This document shows positions 8,389-17,950 of a stretch of 64,000 nucleotides of DNA, piece after piece. Position numbers and translations under genes: made by a program. Under the pieces are notes generated by a model. It was not told the DNA's origin. It did no database searches and saw only the letters and a list, made by a program, of their open reading frames with translations. The stretch is taken from positions 124,001-188,000 of the forward strand of contig CANMEQ010000004.1 in NCBI GenBank assembly GCA_947497065.1, written 5' to 3'. This stretch comes from an uncultured Paracoccaceae bacterium (lineage in GTDB: Bacteria > Pseudomonadota > Alphaproteobacteria > Rhodobacterales > Rhodobacteraceae). Position 1 is the stretch's first letter; each line of letters starts with the position of its first letter.

Positions 8389-10262
8389 GATACCTGGCTC
8401 AAACTTTCCAACTTCTTGATCTCGGACAGAACCAGCATCAACGCCGCAGGTGTAACTCCATCGACGCGCGCCGCTTGCGCCATATTGCTGGGCGCAGCTG
8501 TGTTCAGCTTTGACCGAAGCTCATTGGAAAGACCAACAATATTCTCATAGCTGAGATTTCTTGGAATAATCCGATCGGCATCTCGACGGAGCGCCAATAC
8601 GTCATTGCGCTGCCGTTCAATATAATGGGCGTACATCGCGTCGCGCTCAAGCTGTGTAGCGATCTCTGGCTCAATCCCGCCCAGTTTCGGCTCAATACCT
8701 ACAAGGTCTGAAATCTTGGTGCCGGCAATGGTCAGTGCCTCATATAAAGATTTTTTTGGCCCAGACACGCCGATTTTGACACCCGATTCACTCAATTGGC
8801 GAGAAGAAGCAACTTTTCTCTCGAGCCAGTCCTTACCTTCGGCTAGTTTTTCCGTCTTCTCGCTGTATAACGACCAGCGCTCATCAGACACGCATCCAGC
8901 TACCCTACCAAATTCGGTAAGGCGTTGATCTGCGTTATCTGCACGCAACGACAATCTAAATTCCGCGCGGGACGTGAACATGCGATATGGTTCAGATACA
9001 CCACGGACTGTAAGATCATCGATCATAACACCGATGTAAGATGTCGATCGGTCAAATAGTACGGGCTCGCTACCGAGGCACATCGCAGCCGCATTTAGGC
9101 CAGCAACCATTCCTTGGGCAGCAGCCTCCTCATAGCCCGTTGTTCCATTGATCTGGCCTGCTAGATAGAGGCCCGGCAAGGTGTTTAACTCTAGTGTGAG
9201 CGACAAACTTCTTGGATCGATGTAATCATACTCAATCGCATAGCCTGGCTGAAGTATTTTGGCATTTTCTAAACCAACGATGGACCTGACGTATTCATCC
9301 TGAACATTCACAGGTAATGACGTGGAGATACCATTGGGATAAATAGTGTGATCACTCAGGCTTTCCGGCTCTAAAAAAATCTGATGAGAATCTTTGTCGG
9401 AAAAACGTACAACCTTATCCTCAATTGAGGGGCAATAGCGTGGACCTACACCGTCAATATGTCCTCCATACATCGCCGAACGTTCGAGATTCTTTCGAAT
9501 GACATTATGTGTTTTCTCATTTGTGTGCGTAATGCCGCAACTAATCTGTCGTGCAAAGGGTGCCCTGTGAAGGAAGGAAAACATTTCAGGCTCAGCATCA
9601 CCCGGTTGCTGATCTAGCCCATCCCAATTAATGGAGCGCCCATCGATCCGGGGTGGCGTACCGGTTTTCAATCGGCCAATTCTTAGATCAAAGGAGGCCA
9701 GTCGATCTGCCAATGCGATAGAGGGCTTATCCCCCATCCGACCACCAGAATGAGATTGATCACCAATATGAATAACACCACGAAGAAAAGTACCAGACGT
9801 CAAAATAACAGTTTTAGCGCTAATTTCTGAGCCATCTTGCAAGATCACACCCGAAACGGCGTTATCACTCACAGAAAGGTCCGTCACCTCAGCTTCCAAA
9901 ACTTCAAGATTCTGACGTTCAGAAGTGACTACTTGCATCGCATCTTTATATAAACGTCTATCGGCTTGAGTTCTCGGCCCTTGGACTGCTGGACCTTTCT
10001 TTCGGTTCAATAGACGAAACTGTATACCAGATCTATCTGCCGCTATCCCCATAACGCCATCAAGTGCATCAATCTCTCGGACAAGATGGCCTTTACCTAA
10101 GCCGCCGATTGCGGGGTTACATGACATTACGCCAATATCGTCTTTGCGTAGGGAAATAAGTAGCGTTGTTACACCCATACGGGCGGCCGCATGCGCGGCT
10201 TCACATCCCGCGTGACCACCACCAATTACGATAACGTCAAAATCGTGTTTCACGTGAAACAA
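8385..10262 (-). CDS. mnmG: tRNA uridine-5-carboxymethylaminomethyl(34) synthesis enzyme MnmG (GidA)
   Basis: MnmG (625 residues) is the FAD- and NADH-dependent partner of MnmE that builds the (c)mnm5 modification on U34 of certain tRNAs. The FAD-binding [21 protein letters not shown] sits just after the start. Family motifs [22 protein letters not shown] and [20 protein letters not shown] (where Cys and Arg contacts lie) are present, and the C-terminal MnmE-binding helical domain is complete. The N-terminus MFHVKH is encoded by a parS site. It overlaps rsmG by 4 bases and follows mnmE by 3. Confidence 0.98.
   Translation of the reverse strand: MFHVKHDFDVIVIGGGHAGCEAAHAAARMGVTTLLISLRKDDIGVMSCNPAIGGLGKGHLVREIDALDGVMGIAADRSGIQFRLLNRKKGPAVQGPRTQADRRLYKDAMQVVTSERQNLEVLEAEVTDLSVSDNAVSGVILQDGSEISAKTVILTSGTFLRGVIHIGDQSHSGGRMGDKPSIALADRLASFDLRIGRLKTGTPPRIDGRSINWDGLDQQPGDAEPEMFSFLHRAPFARQISCGITHTNEKTHNVIRKNLERSAMYGGHIDGVGPRYCPSIEDKVVRFSDKDSHQIFLEPESLSDHTIYPNGISTSLPVNVQDEYVRSIVGLENAKILQPGYAIEYDYIDPRSLSLTLELNTLPGLYLAGQINGTTGYEEAAAQGMVAGLNAAAMCLGSEPVLFDRSTSYIGVMIDDLTVRGVSEPYRMFTSRAEFRLSLRADNADQRLTEFGRVAGCVSDERWSLYSEKTEKLAEGKDWLERKVASSRQLSESGVKIGVSGPKKSLYEALTIAGTKISDLVGIEPKLGGIEPEIATQLERDAMYAHYIERQRNDVLALRRDADRIIPRNLSYENIVGLSNELRSKLNTAAPSNMAQAARVDGVTPAALMLVLSEIKKLESLSQVS
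10246..10261. other. parS centromere site 2 (start of mnmG)
   Basis: This is a second perfect TGTTTCACGTGAAACA, covering the start codon region of mnmG and encoding its FHVKH residues. It is 1,905 bases from the first site. Two identical sites of this length cannot be chance and mark the ParB loading zone. Confidence 0.95.
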
Positions 10263-10265
10263 TCC

Positions 10266-11552
10266 TCATTTTCCGATACAAAAACTTGAGAAAATTTCGT
10301 CTAGCACATTCTCTACATCAACGCGACCAATCAAACTATCCAACGCACGAATTGCCTGATGCAGATCATCGACAAGCAAATCTGTCAGCACCAAATTATC
10401 GTCCAAGCTATCAAGAACAATCTGCAACGCTCTCCCTGCTGTCTGGAGCGAAACCTGGTGCCGCTTACGTGTTGCTACTCCAGCAGAAGCCACCTGGGTC
10501 GAAAGGAAACGCTGAATTTCATCCAATAACTCATTCACTCCCTGACCCGTTACAGCAGAGATAGAAAATTCAGTCTGAGCATCAAACAAGTCAGCTTTAG
10601 ACGCCACAAACAAATCTAAACCATCTTTGCAGTCAGAAACCTCAAACTTACCTGTTGGTGAAAGGTGAACTCTAACATCAGCAGCTTGGGCCCGATCTAA
10701 ACCACGTTTAATACCAATTTGTTCAAGCTCATCTAACGAATTCCGACGGCCAGCCGTATCCAAAACTGTAATGGGTAGCCCATTGAGATCCATCCGAACT
10801 TCGATAACATCACGTGTCGTACCTGCGATATCAGAGGTTATAGCAGCCTCCCGACCCGCCAGCCTGTTCAAGAGAGTGGATTTACCAGAGTTTGGGGGTC
10901 CAATCAGCGCAATTTCAAAGCCATCCCGAACACGTTCACGGATTGCTACGCCTTCTGCCTCCCGCACAACATCGTCGGCAACATCCGATAACAAGCTCTT
11001 CACTTCAGGATAAACATCGACAGGAACGTCCTCATCAACGAAGTCGATTGTCGCCTCCAATAGCGCAGCTGCACGTACAACCTTTGTCCGCCAAGCTGCC
11101 GCTAAATCACCCAAATCACCTTGAAAAACACGAATGGCTTGCCGTCGCTGGCTTTCAGTCTCAGCATCGATGAGATCAGCTAAACCTTCTACACGAGCGA
11201 GGTCCATAGCGCCGTTTTCCATAGCGCGCCGCGTAAACTCACCAGCTTCAGCAGGACGAAGTCCCAACACCTCCAGTTGATCCAAAACAGCTGTCACAAC
11301 AGCAATTGAACCATGTGTTTGAAACTCTACTACCTGCTCCCCAGTGAAACTTCGCCCCGGCGCAAAGCTCAACGCGAAAGCCTCATCGATCAGAACACCA
11401 TCAGTACCAGCAAGTTTAACCAACTTCCTATCATGGCGCTCCAGCGCAGCACCCATTTGCGCAGCAATGTTCAGTGACTTAGAACCTGATATCCGAATGA
11501 CAGACACACCAGCTTTACCCGCTGCAGATGCAAGTGCAAATATCGTATCCAT
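10266..11552 (-). CDS. mnmE: tRNA modification GTPase MnmE (TrmE)
   Basis: MnmE (428 residues) is the GTPase partner of MnmG in wobble-uridine modification. The N-terminal folate-binding domain (MDTIFALASAAGKAGVSVIRISG) is followed by a helical domain interrupted by the G domain. The G domain has P-loop GPPNSGKST, switch II DTAGRR and ASKAD in the NKxD position. The protein ends in the invariant C-terminal C-x-G-K (FCIGK), whose Cys is essential in the family. It is slightly shorter than the E. coli enzyme. The rho gene is 29 bases upstream and mnmG 3 bases downstream. Confidence 0.97.
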   Translation of the reverse strand: MDTIFALASAAGKAGVSVIRISGSKSLNIAAQMGAALERHDRKLVKLAGTDGVLIDEAFALSFAPGRSFTGEQVVEFQTHGSIAVVTAVLDQLEVLGLRPAEAGEFTRRAMENGAMDLARVEGLADLIDAETESQRRQAIRVFQGDLGDLAAAWRTKVVRAAALLEATIDFVDEDVPVDVYPEVKSLLSDVADDVVREAEGVAIRERVRDGFEIALIGPPNSGKSTLLNRLAGREAAITSDIAGTTRDVIEVRMDLNGLPITVLDTAGRRNSLDELEQIGIKRGLDRAQAADVRVHLSPTGKFEVSDCKDGLDLFVASKADLFDAQTEFSISAVTGQGVNELLDEIQRFLSTQVASAGVATRKRHQVSLQTAGRALQIVLDSLDDNLVLTDLLVDDLHQAIRALDSLIGRVDVENVLDEIFSSFCIGK

Positions 11553-11581
11553 CTTTTCAAACCATTGTTTTTAAAAGATTA

Positions 11582-12868
11582 TCAGGTGTTCATTGAATCG
11601 AAGAAGTCAGAATTTGTCTTTGTTTGTTTCAGCTTCGAAATCAAGAATTCAATCGCATCTGTGGTACCCATTGGATTCAAAATACGACGCAAGACATAGG
11701 TTTTCTGAAGATCCACCTTATCAACCAACAAATCTTCTTTCCGGGTACCGGATTTAAGAATGTCCATCGCAGGGAATACACGTTTGTCAGCGACTTTGCG
11801 GTCCAAGACAATTTCGGAGTTACCTGTACCTTTGAATTCCTCAAAGATAACTTCATCCATCCGACTTCCGGTATCTATCAATGCGGTTGCAATAATCGTC
11901 AGAGATCCACCTTCTTCGATATTACGTGCAGCACCGAAGAACCGTTTCGGACGTTGCAGCGCATTCGCGTCCACACCACCGGTCAAAACCTTACCTGAAG
12001 ATGGTACAGTCGTGTTAAACGCACGACCCAAACGCGTAATCGAATCAAGTAAAATAACAACATCGCGTTTATGCTCAACAAGACGTTTTGCTTTTTCAAT
12101 AACCATTTCAGAAACGGCCACGTGACGCGTCGCAGGTTCATCAAAGGTAGAACTTACGACTTCACCATTTACCGATCTTTGCATATCAGTAACTTCTTCT
12201 GGCCGCTCATCTATCAGCAGAACGATCAAATAACACTCTGGGTGATTTGCCGCGATAGAGTGCGCAATGTTCTGCAATAGGACTGTTTTACCAGTACGCG
12301 GTGGCGCAACGATCAATGATCGCTGACCCTTACCAATAGGGGCAACCAGATCGATGATTCGGGCAGACCGATCTTTCGTGGTAGGGTCAGCTGTCTCCAT
12401 CTGAAGACGTTCTTCAGGATAAAGCGGAGTTAAGTTATCAAATGCCACCTTGTGACGCGCTTTCTCAGGATCTTCAAAGTTGATCTTTTCAACTTTGGTA
12501 AGCGCAAAATATCTTTCACTGTCAGAAGGCTCTTGAATAACCCCTTCTACCGTATCCCCAGTCCGCAACGCATGAAGACGTATCATTTCAGGAGAAACAT
12601 AAATATCATCCGGACCTGGTAGATAATTTGCTTCAGGCGAACGTAGAAAACCAAAACCATCCTGCAAAACTTCCAGAACGCCATCTCCGCCGATTACCCA
12701 ATCATCTTCAGCACGCTCTTTGAGAATTGCGAACATCATGTCGCCTTTGCGCATCGTTGATGCATTCTCAATTTCTAGCTCTTCTGCCAAGGCCAAAAGA
12801 TCTTTTGGGCTTTGTGCTTTCAAGTCAGCAAGGTTCAATCGGTCTATGGAAGTCACGTCATCAGACAT
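11582..12868 (-). CDS. rho: Transcription termination factor Rho
   Basis: Rho (428 residues) is the hexameric RNA helicase that ends transcription at non-intrinsic sites. The N-terminal helical domain, the cold-shock-like RNA-binding domain (around [22 protein letters not shown]) and the RecA-type ATPase with [12 protein letters not shown] and [13 protein letters not shown] are in order. I use the ATG at 12,868 ([16 protein letters not shown]) because GGAG sits 8 bases upstream and homologues start there; an in-frame ATG at 12,922 would add 18 residues with no support. It is the first gene leftward from the putative origin. Confidence 0.96.
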   Translation of the reverse strand: MSDDVTSIDRLNLADLKAQSPKDLLALAEELEIENASTMRKGDMMFAILKERAEDDWVIGGDGVLEVLQDGFGFLRSPEANYLPGPDDIYVSPEMIRLHALRTGDTVEGVIQEPSDSERYFALTKVEKINFEDPEKARHKVAFDNLTPLYPEERLQMETADPTTKDRSARIIDLVAPIGKGQRSLIVAPPRTGKTVLLQNIAHSIAANHPECYLIVLLIDERPEEVTDMQRSVNGEVVSSTFDEPATRHVAVSEMVIEKAKRLVEHKRDVVILLDSITRLGRAFNTTVPSSGKVLTGGVDANALQRPKRFFGAARNIEEGGSLTIIATALIDTGSRMDEVIFEEFKGTGNSEIVLDRKVADKRVFPAMDILKSGTRKEDLLVDKVDLQKTYVLRRILNPMGTTDAIEFLISKLKQTKTNSDFFDSMNT

Positions 12869-13381
12869 CAATACGTCTCCGGCAGAATGAACCGCCTCTT
12901 TTCTATGATCTGGAAAATTCACCTTCGGACGAAGGTTGCCGATAGCTAAGCAATCAAAACTTCTATGTCAATTCAAACTGTCGCGTCTTGAATCTAGAGA
13001 AATTTGATATCTTCTTTGTTCTATACAAATAAAAAATATTAAGGTGATTGTAGTAGTGACGCTGTGGGTAACTGGGCGAAGAGAGTTTACCCCCGAAGAT
13101 ATCCATATTTTCAGATCCCTGAATTTTGATCTCTGCTAAGGTGAGTATTTTATAAGTTATTGTATTAAATACATAAAAAAATATAAAACAAACTTGAAAT
13201 GCAGTGAAAACCGGGTCTCGTTCGATTTTATCCCCAGTGTAGATTCCTCCTTATCCTAGGTGGATAACGTGGCTAAGGTTTAGCATATCTCGAATAACTT
13301 TTCCTGAAACCGATGCAGCTTGCTCTTAACCTCATTTAGTCCCATCACCTGTCCAACATTTCACCCACGAGGATATCCACA
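12869..13381. other. Candidate chromosomal replication origin (oriC)
   Basis: This is the longest non-coding stretch in the window. It holds an A/T-dominated segment (about 13,145-13,200) suited to DNA unwinding. DnaA-box-like 9-mers differing from TTATCCACA at one position occur at 13,063-13,071 (minus), 13,228-13,236 (plus), 13,259-13,267 (minus) and 13,373-13,381 (plus). TTATCC and GGATAA at 13,251-13,267 form an inverted pair. Genes diverge on both sides: rho through parB leftward, maf through dnaQ rightward. In Caulobacter the origin lies near maf-aroE-coaE-dnaQ-secB, with parAB close by. Sequence features are seen; origin function is inferred. Confidence 0.75.
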
Positions 13382-13981
13382 GTGTCCGCAGATATTATTT
13401 TAGCATCGGCGTCTGAAATTAGGGCTCAGCTCCTCCGAAACGCCGGTGTGGCGACCACAACCATAGCAGCTCGGATTGATGAAGATTCGATTAAAATCGC
13501 GCTTGAGGCTGAAAATGCTACTCCACGCGATATCGCTGATACGCTGGCTGAGATGAAAGCACGAAAGATTGCCGAGAAAGGGCAAGCGTGTCTTGTCTTG
13601 GGTTGCGATCAAGTTCTTTCTTTCAAGGGCAAGGTTCTCTCAAAGCCAATTTCGAAAGACGATGCGCACGATCAACTCAAATCATTGCGTGGCGAAACAC
13701 ATCAACTTCTGTCCGCCGCTGTAATCTACGAAGATTTGAAACCAGTTTGGCGTCATGTTGGGGTCGCACGTCTTACGATGCGTGATTTTTCTGACGATTA
13801 TCTTGGCGAATATGTCGATCGCAACTGGAATAGCATTCAATGGTCAGTTGGCGGCTACAAAATTGAAGAAGAAGGTATCCGTCTTTTTAGAATGATCCAT
13901 GGCGACACATTTACAATCCAAGGGCTCCCGCTGCTGGAACTCTTGTCTTATCTCACACTTCGCGGGACACTGCCGACATGA
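13382..13981 (+). CDS. maf: Maf-like nucleoside triphosphate pyrophosphatase
   Basis: This 199-residue Maf-family protein hydrolyses non-canonical or modified nucleotides (for example dTTP/UTP or m7GTP, depending on subgroup). The substrate-binding SASEIRAQLL near the N-terminus and the catalytic region LGCDQVLSFKGKVLSKP are present. The proposed start is GTG, with GAGG about 9 bases upstream and a DnaA-box-like 9-mer immediately before it. Its stop overlaps the aroE start (ATGA), making it the first gene of the maf-aroE-coaE-dnaQ block that reads away from the putative origin. The substrate subgroup cannot be assigned. Confidence 0.93.
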   Translation: MSADIILASASEIRAQLLRNAGVATTTIAARIDEDSIKIALEAENATPRDIADTLAEMKARKIAEKGQACLVLGCDQVLSFKGKVLSKPISKDDAHDQLKSLRGETHQLLSAAVIYEDLKPVWRHVGVARLTMRDFSDDYLGEYVDRNWNSIQWSVGGYKIEEEGIRLFRMIHGDTFTIQGLPLLELLSYLTLRGTLPT

Positions 13982-14811
13982 CACATTCTCACGTTCCATT
14001 AGCTGGCGTTATTGGTAACCCAATATCGCAATCAAAATCTCCGATCCTTTTCCGTCACTGGCTTAAGACCTACGGGTGCAAAGGCCATTACATCCCTATG
14101 CCGGTTGAGGAGGGTAATTTAGAGCAAGTTATTCGAACCATCCCAAAAATGGGTTTCGTTGGGTGCAATGTCACGATCCCACATAAGATTGACGTTCTAA
14201 AAATCGCTGATTTAGCGACGGATCGTGCGACGTTAATTGGTGCGGCGAACACTTTGATTTTCAGAAAAGATGGAAAAATTCACGCCGACAATACAGATGG
14301 ATATGGTTTTATCGCCAACCTGAAACAGGGCGCACCAGCATGGGCACCGTCAATTGGGCCAGCGGCGGTTTTGGGTGCTGGTGGTGCTGCGCGTGCTGTA
14401 ATTGCTTCGCTATTAGATGCGGGTGTTCCGGAAATATTCCTCAGCAACCGAACACGTCCAAAAGCAGAAGCTTTGAAATCTGCATTCGGGACCAAGATCA
14501 CAGTCGTTGATTGGGTCCAAGCCGGTAACATCATGGAACAAGCGTCGACTGTGGTGAACACCACATCACTTGGTATGCAGGGTATGCCTGAACTTCGCGT
14601 TCCACTTGATGGGTTGCGGCGGGGCACGGTTGTCACCGATCTCGTGTACAACCCTCTAAAAACGCGCCTCTTGATCGAAGCGGAGGCCGCCGGCTGTGTC
14701 ACAGTGGATGGTCTGGGTATGTTGCTCCATCAAGCGGTTCCCGGTTTCGAACGTTGGTTCGGCTTAAGGCCAGAGGTCGACATCAACACGCGTGCAGCTG
14801 TTCTTCGATGA
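13978..14811 (+). CDS. aroE: Shikimate dehydrogenase (NADP+)
   Basis: AroE (277 residues) reduces 3-dehydroshikimate to shikimate in aromatic amino acid synthesis. The substrate-binding N-domain (GVIGNPISQSKSP, then NVTIPHKIDVL with the catalytic Lys, and DNTDGYGF with the catalytic Asp) precedes the NADP-binding loop AVLGAGGAARAV and SNRTRPKAE. The C-terminal GMLLHQAVPGFERWFG is typical. It overlaps maf and coaE by 4 bases at each end (ATGA), so the block is translationally coupled. Confidence 0.97.
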   Translation: MTHSHVPLAGVIGNPISQSKSPILFRHWLKTYGCKGHYIPMPVEEGNLEQVIRTIPKMGFVGCNVTIPHKIDVLKIADLATDRATLIGAANTLIFRKDGKIHADNTDGYGFIANLKQGAPAWAPSIGPAAVLGAGGAARAVIASLLDAGVPEIFLSNRTRPKAEALKSAFGTKITVVDWVQAGNIMEQASTVVNTTSLGMQGMPELRVPLDGLRRGTVVTDLVYNPLKTRLLIEAEAAGCVTVDGLGMLLHQAVPGFERWFGLRPEVDINTRAAVLR

Positions 14812-15401
14812 CCTATATTCTAGGTTTGACCGGCTCGATCGGCATGGGCAAATCAACTACCGCGCAAATGTTCGCGGATGAAGGCATTCCCGTATGGGAT
14901 GCTGATGCGACTGTCCGTGAGCTTTACTTACCAGGTGGCGAAGCCGCAAAAATAGTGGCGAAGCAGTTTCCGGAGACAATGGACGGCCCATCTGTTTCGC
15001 GGTCCAAATTACGTGCGCTAATCGCAGAAAATCCAGCGGTTCTAGATCAACTCCAAAACGTCGTACATCCACTCGTTACCCAAAATAGGGCCTCGTTTTT
15101 GGAAGACTCCACTTCTCCGATTGTTCTTCTCGATATCCCTCTGCTGTTTGAAACCGGAGCGGATGTGGAATGTAACGGTATCGTTGTCGTGACCGCACCT
15201 GCAAATGTTCAACGTGAACGGGTCATGGCGCGTGGCGAAATGACACAATCAGAATTCGAGCTTATTTTATCGCGTCAAATGCCGGATGCGCAAAAACAGG
15301 CGAAGGCGACTTGGGTTATTGAAACGCTGACGCTGGACGATACACGTCAATCTGTGAAAGACATCCTTCAAGAAATAAAGTCGGGTTTACCTCATGCGTG
15401 A
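14808..15401 (+). CDS. coaE: Dephospho-CoA kinase
   Basis: CoaE (197 residues) phosphorylates the 3' hydroxyl of dephospho-CoA, the last step of CoA synthesis. The P-loop [12 protein letters not shown] is at the N-terminus and the CoA-binding [11 protein letters not shown] follows, with a nucleoside-kinase lid (RVMARGEM) near the C-terminus. I chose the ATG at 14,808 overlapping the aroE stop, because [10 protein letters not shown] is the usual family N-terminus. An upstream in-frame start would add 18 residues encoded within aroE. Confidence 0.96.
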   Translation: MTYILGLTGSIGMGKSTTAQMFADEGIPVWDADATVRELYLPGGEAAKIVAKQFPETMDGPSVSRSKLRALIAENPAVLDQLQNVVHPLVTQNRASFLEDSTSPIVLLDIPLLFETGADVECNGIVVVTAPANVQRERVMARGEMTQSEFELILSRQMPDAQKQAKATWVIETLTLDDTRQSVKDILQEIKSGLPHA

Positions 15402-16119
15402 AATTGTTCTTGATACTGAGACAACTGGTTTTGAGCCTTCTGAAGGCGACCGCATCGTCGAAATTGGTGCTATCGAATTGCACAACCACATGCCGACGGG
15501 CAGAACATATCACCAATACATCAATCCGAAACGTTCTATGCCCGCCGAAGCGTTTAGCGTGCACGGGATTGGCCCAGACCTCTTGGCTGATCCCCGCCCG
15601 GCAGAAAAGGGCGAAGTTCTTCTAAAGGATAAACCTGTCTTTGCTGAAATCGCGCAAGCGTTCGTTGATTTTATCGGTGATGCTAAATTGGTAATCCATA
15701 ACGCCGCATTCGATATGAAATTCTTGAACGCGGAACTAGGTTGGCTGAACCGGCCGCTTTTGCCGATGGATCAAGCGCTAGACACCCTCGCGATTGCGCG
15801 CAAAAAATTTCCTGGCTCACCCGCTTCATTGGACGCACTCTGTCGTAGGTTCGGTATCGATAACTCAAACCGAACACTTCACGGCGCATTGCTGGATAGT
15901 GAAATTCTGGCGGAAGTTTACCTGGAACTAATCGGTGGACGACAGCCCGACCTCGTTCTTGCCGGTCAGAAAGAAAACAAATCAAAAACCACTACCGGAA
16001 CCGATTGGCGCCCTATGCCGCGCCCTCAGCCGCTCGGCTCAAAAATAAACGCGGCGGAGGCAGAAGCCCACGCCGCGTTCATTGAAGCATTGGGCGAAAA
16101 CGCCCTTTGGAAAACTTAA
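15394..16119 (+). CDS. dnaQ: DNA polymerase III subunit epsilon (3'-5' proofreading exonuclease)
   Basis: DnaQ (241 residues) is the proofreading subunit of the replicase core. The DEDDh active-site motifs are in order: Exo [12 protein letters not shown] with EIGAIEL, Exo [15 protein letters not shown], and Exo [18 protein letters not shown]. The Pro- and charge-rich tail (about residues 190-230) fits the polymerase-alpha-binding linker. The start overlaps coaE by 8 bases. The stop shares a TTAA tetramer with the convergent secB stop. Confidence 0.96.
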   Translation: MREIVLDTETTGFEPSEGDRIVEIGAIELHNHMPTGRTYHQYINPKRSMPAEAFSVHGIGPDLLADPRPAEKGEVLLKDKPVFAEIAQAFVDFIGDAKLVIHNAAFDMKFLNAELGWLNRPLLPMDQALDTLAIARKKFPGSPASLDALCRRFGIDNSNRTLHGALLDSEILAEVYLELIGGRQPDLVLAGQKENKSKTTTGTDWRPMPRPQPLGSKINAAEAEAHAAFIEALGENALWKT

Positions 16120-16637
16120 GCGTCTGCTTTTTTGCCTTCCGCTTGTGCCTGTGCGGCGCGAAGCGCGATCTGCTGACGGTAAATTGCCACGAAATCGATC
16201 TGTTCCAAGTTCAGCGGCGGGAAGCCACCGTCGCGTGTAACATCGCTTACGATACGGCGAATGAATGGGAACAACATCCGCGGGCATTCGATCATCAGGT
16301 ATGGGTGCATCTGCTGCTCCGGAACACCTTCGATCTCGAATACACCGGAATATTCCAGCTCAAGAAGGAACAATGTTTTGTCAGATCCGGCATTCGTAGA
16401 TGTGACTTTCAGCTTTGTGATCACTTCGAACTGATTGTCTGCACCACGTTTGCGGGCATCAAGGTTCACTTCTACCTTAATCTCGGGCTTAACTTCACCG
16501 TCGACCCCTTTTTGCGCCATGACATTTTCAAAAGACATGTCACGCACAAACTGCGCCAGAATACGTTGTTTGATCTGCGGAGCCTGAGCCATCGGATCAG
16601 CTGCGCCATTTGTCGGTTTTGTTTCTTCTTCGGCCAT
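16116..16637 (-). CDS. secB: Protein-export chaperone SecB
   Basis: SecB (173 residues) is the tetrameric cytosolic chaperone that keeps secretory precursors unfolded and delivers them to SecA. The family core is clear: [13 protein letters not shown], then a long beta segment, and the SecA-binding [32 protein letters not shown]. The N-terminal extension [14 protein letters not shown] and the charged C-terminal tail are usual in alphaproteobacteria. It converges with dnaQ, sharing 4 bases at the stops. fxsA lies upstream on the same strand, so both may share a promoter. Confidence 0.97.
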   Translation of the reverse strand: MAEEETKPTNGAADPMAQAPQIKQRILAQFVRDMSFENVMAQKGVDGEVKPEIKVEVNLDARKRGADNQFEVITKLKVTSTNAGSDKTLFLLELEYSGVFEIEGVPEQQMHPYLMIECPRMLFPFIRRIVSDVTRDGGFPPLNLEQIDFVAIYRQQIALRAAQAQAEGKKADA

Positions 16638-16693
16638 TTGACCCTCCGGAATGTAATAAATTCAGGGTTGTGTATCAGGCCAAACAGGGGGCC

Positions 16694-17179
16694 TCAATCT
16701 TTCGTCCAGCCGGACGGCCCATTTTGCGAAGGATTTTCTGAATCCACCTCCTCAAACTCACCGTCTATCACACGATCACCAGAATATGTGCGGCGTTGCG
16801 TGTTTGCGTCTGGCCCCATTTGAAAGCTCTGAACATTCACCCGCGCCCTCAAATGATGGTAGGCTGCAGATCGGAATGCCGGCACGAGCAACAGAAAACC
16901 AACAAAGTCGGTAAAAAAACCGGGCGTTATGAGAAGCGCCCCTGAAAACAAGATCATCGCACCATGGGCCAATGGCTCTGTCGGGTCCTGAAGATTTGAA
17001 AACGATGTTCGTAGGTTCAGCATCGCGCGGGCACCTTGACTGCGCACCATCCAAGACCCCAGCAACGCGGTAAAAACCACAATTGCCAGTGTCCAACCCA
17101 AACCAATTGCACCACCGACTTGAATGAACAGCGTGATTTCCAGCAGGGGAATGCCGATGAAAAGAAAAAGAAGAAGCAT
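16694..17179 (-). CDS. fxsA: FxsA family membrane protein
   Basis: FxsA is a small inner-membrane protein; in E. coli its overproduction relieves phage T7 exclusion by the F plasmid, but its cellular role is unclear. The proposed 161-residue form begins MLLLFLFIGIPLLEI and has about three hydrophobic segments within residues 1-110, followed by a hydrophilic, acidic tail. An in-frame start at 17,275 would add 32 polar residues ahead of the first membrane segment and looks unlikely. It is divergent from the Tim44-like gene and upstream of secB. Confidence 0.88.
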   Translation of the reverse strand: MLLLFLFIGIPLLEITLFIQVGGAIGLGWTLAIVVFTALLGSWMVRSQGARAMLNLRTSFSNLQDPTEPLAHGAMILFSGALLITPGFFTDFVGFLLLVPAFRSAAYHHLRARVNVQSFQMGPDANTQRRTYSGDRVIDGEFEEVDSENPSQNGPSGWTKD

Positions 17180-17290
17180 CGCGTAACCCGTCAGTGAATG
17201 AATCCTATCGGCGCAAGGTGGACTTGGCCTTACCCCAGCCTTACATAAGGTCTGAAAACGTTCGTTACCACTCATCAGAAAGAAACAGCC

Positions 17291-17950
17291 ATGAATTCTC
17301 CCATCATCCAGCTACTGGTGCTTGCAGGAATTGCGATTTTTCTGATCCTGCGACTGCGAAGCGTTCTGGGTACCCGTGAAGGTTTTGAAAAGCCACGTGT
17401 AGAAACGGTAAAGCCTGCAAAAAGCGCCAAGCCAGAGTTTGATGTGATCGAAGGCGGGCCAGATCCCGATATCACAGACTATGTTGATGCTGACAGCGAT
17501 GCAGCAACCGCGCTTGCCGGCATGAAAGCAGATGACCGTACGTTCAATGTACGTGAGTTTCTGCGCGGCGCACGCGGCGCGTACGAAATGATCCTCACCG
17601 GATTTGAAAAAGGCGACTTGGCTGAAATTAAACCCTTCTTGTCCGACAATGTGTACGAAGCATTCGCCGGTGTCGTTGAAGCAAGGGAAAAAGACGGCCT
17701 AAGCGTCGATTTCAATTTTGTCGGCATTTCAGAAACAACGCTTGTAGATGCTGAGTACAACAAATCGACCAACGAAGCAGAAGTGTCTGTACGTTTCCTA
17801 AGCGAAAGCACATCTGCAGTTTACGACAACGGTGGTGACCTCATCGAAGGTTCGCCAACAGACGTCAAAAAACAGCGCGACGTTTGGACCTTTGGCCGCA
17901 AGATGGGCACGGGCGATCCCAACTGGTTCCTCGTCGCAACGGGCGAATGA
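17291..17950 (+). CDS. Tim44-like domain protein (TimA family)
   Basis: This 219-residue protein has one N-terminal membrane segment (about residues 4-22). A short acidic/basic linker and a C-terminal Tim44-like domain follow (about residues 80-215, starting near FNVREFLRGARGAYEMILTGFEKGDL). The mitochondrial relative recruits the import motor to TIM23; the bacterial role is poorly defined, and it is probably an inner-membrane-anchored cytoplasmic or periplasmic module. Its stop overlaps the mltA start (ATGA), so the two are coupled, which hints at a role in envelope biogenesis. Confidence 0.9.
   Translation: MNSPIIQLLVLAGIAIFLILRLRSVLGTREGFEKPRVETVKPAKSAKPEFDVIEGGPDPDITDYVDADSDAATALAGMKADDRTFNVREFLRGARGAYEMILTGFEKGDLAEIKPFLSDNVYEAFAGVVEAREKDGLSVDFNFVGISETTLVDAEYNKSTNEAEVSVRFLSESTSAVYDNGGDLIEGSPTDVKKQRDVWTFGRKMGTGDPNWFLVATGE

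Noticed and set aside
16107-16823. 238-codon plus-strand frame opposite secB
   Set aside because: SecB on the other strand is unmistakable; this frame has Phe/Cys-rich antisense composition and no family match.
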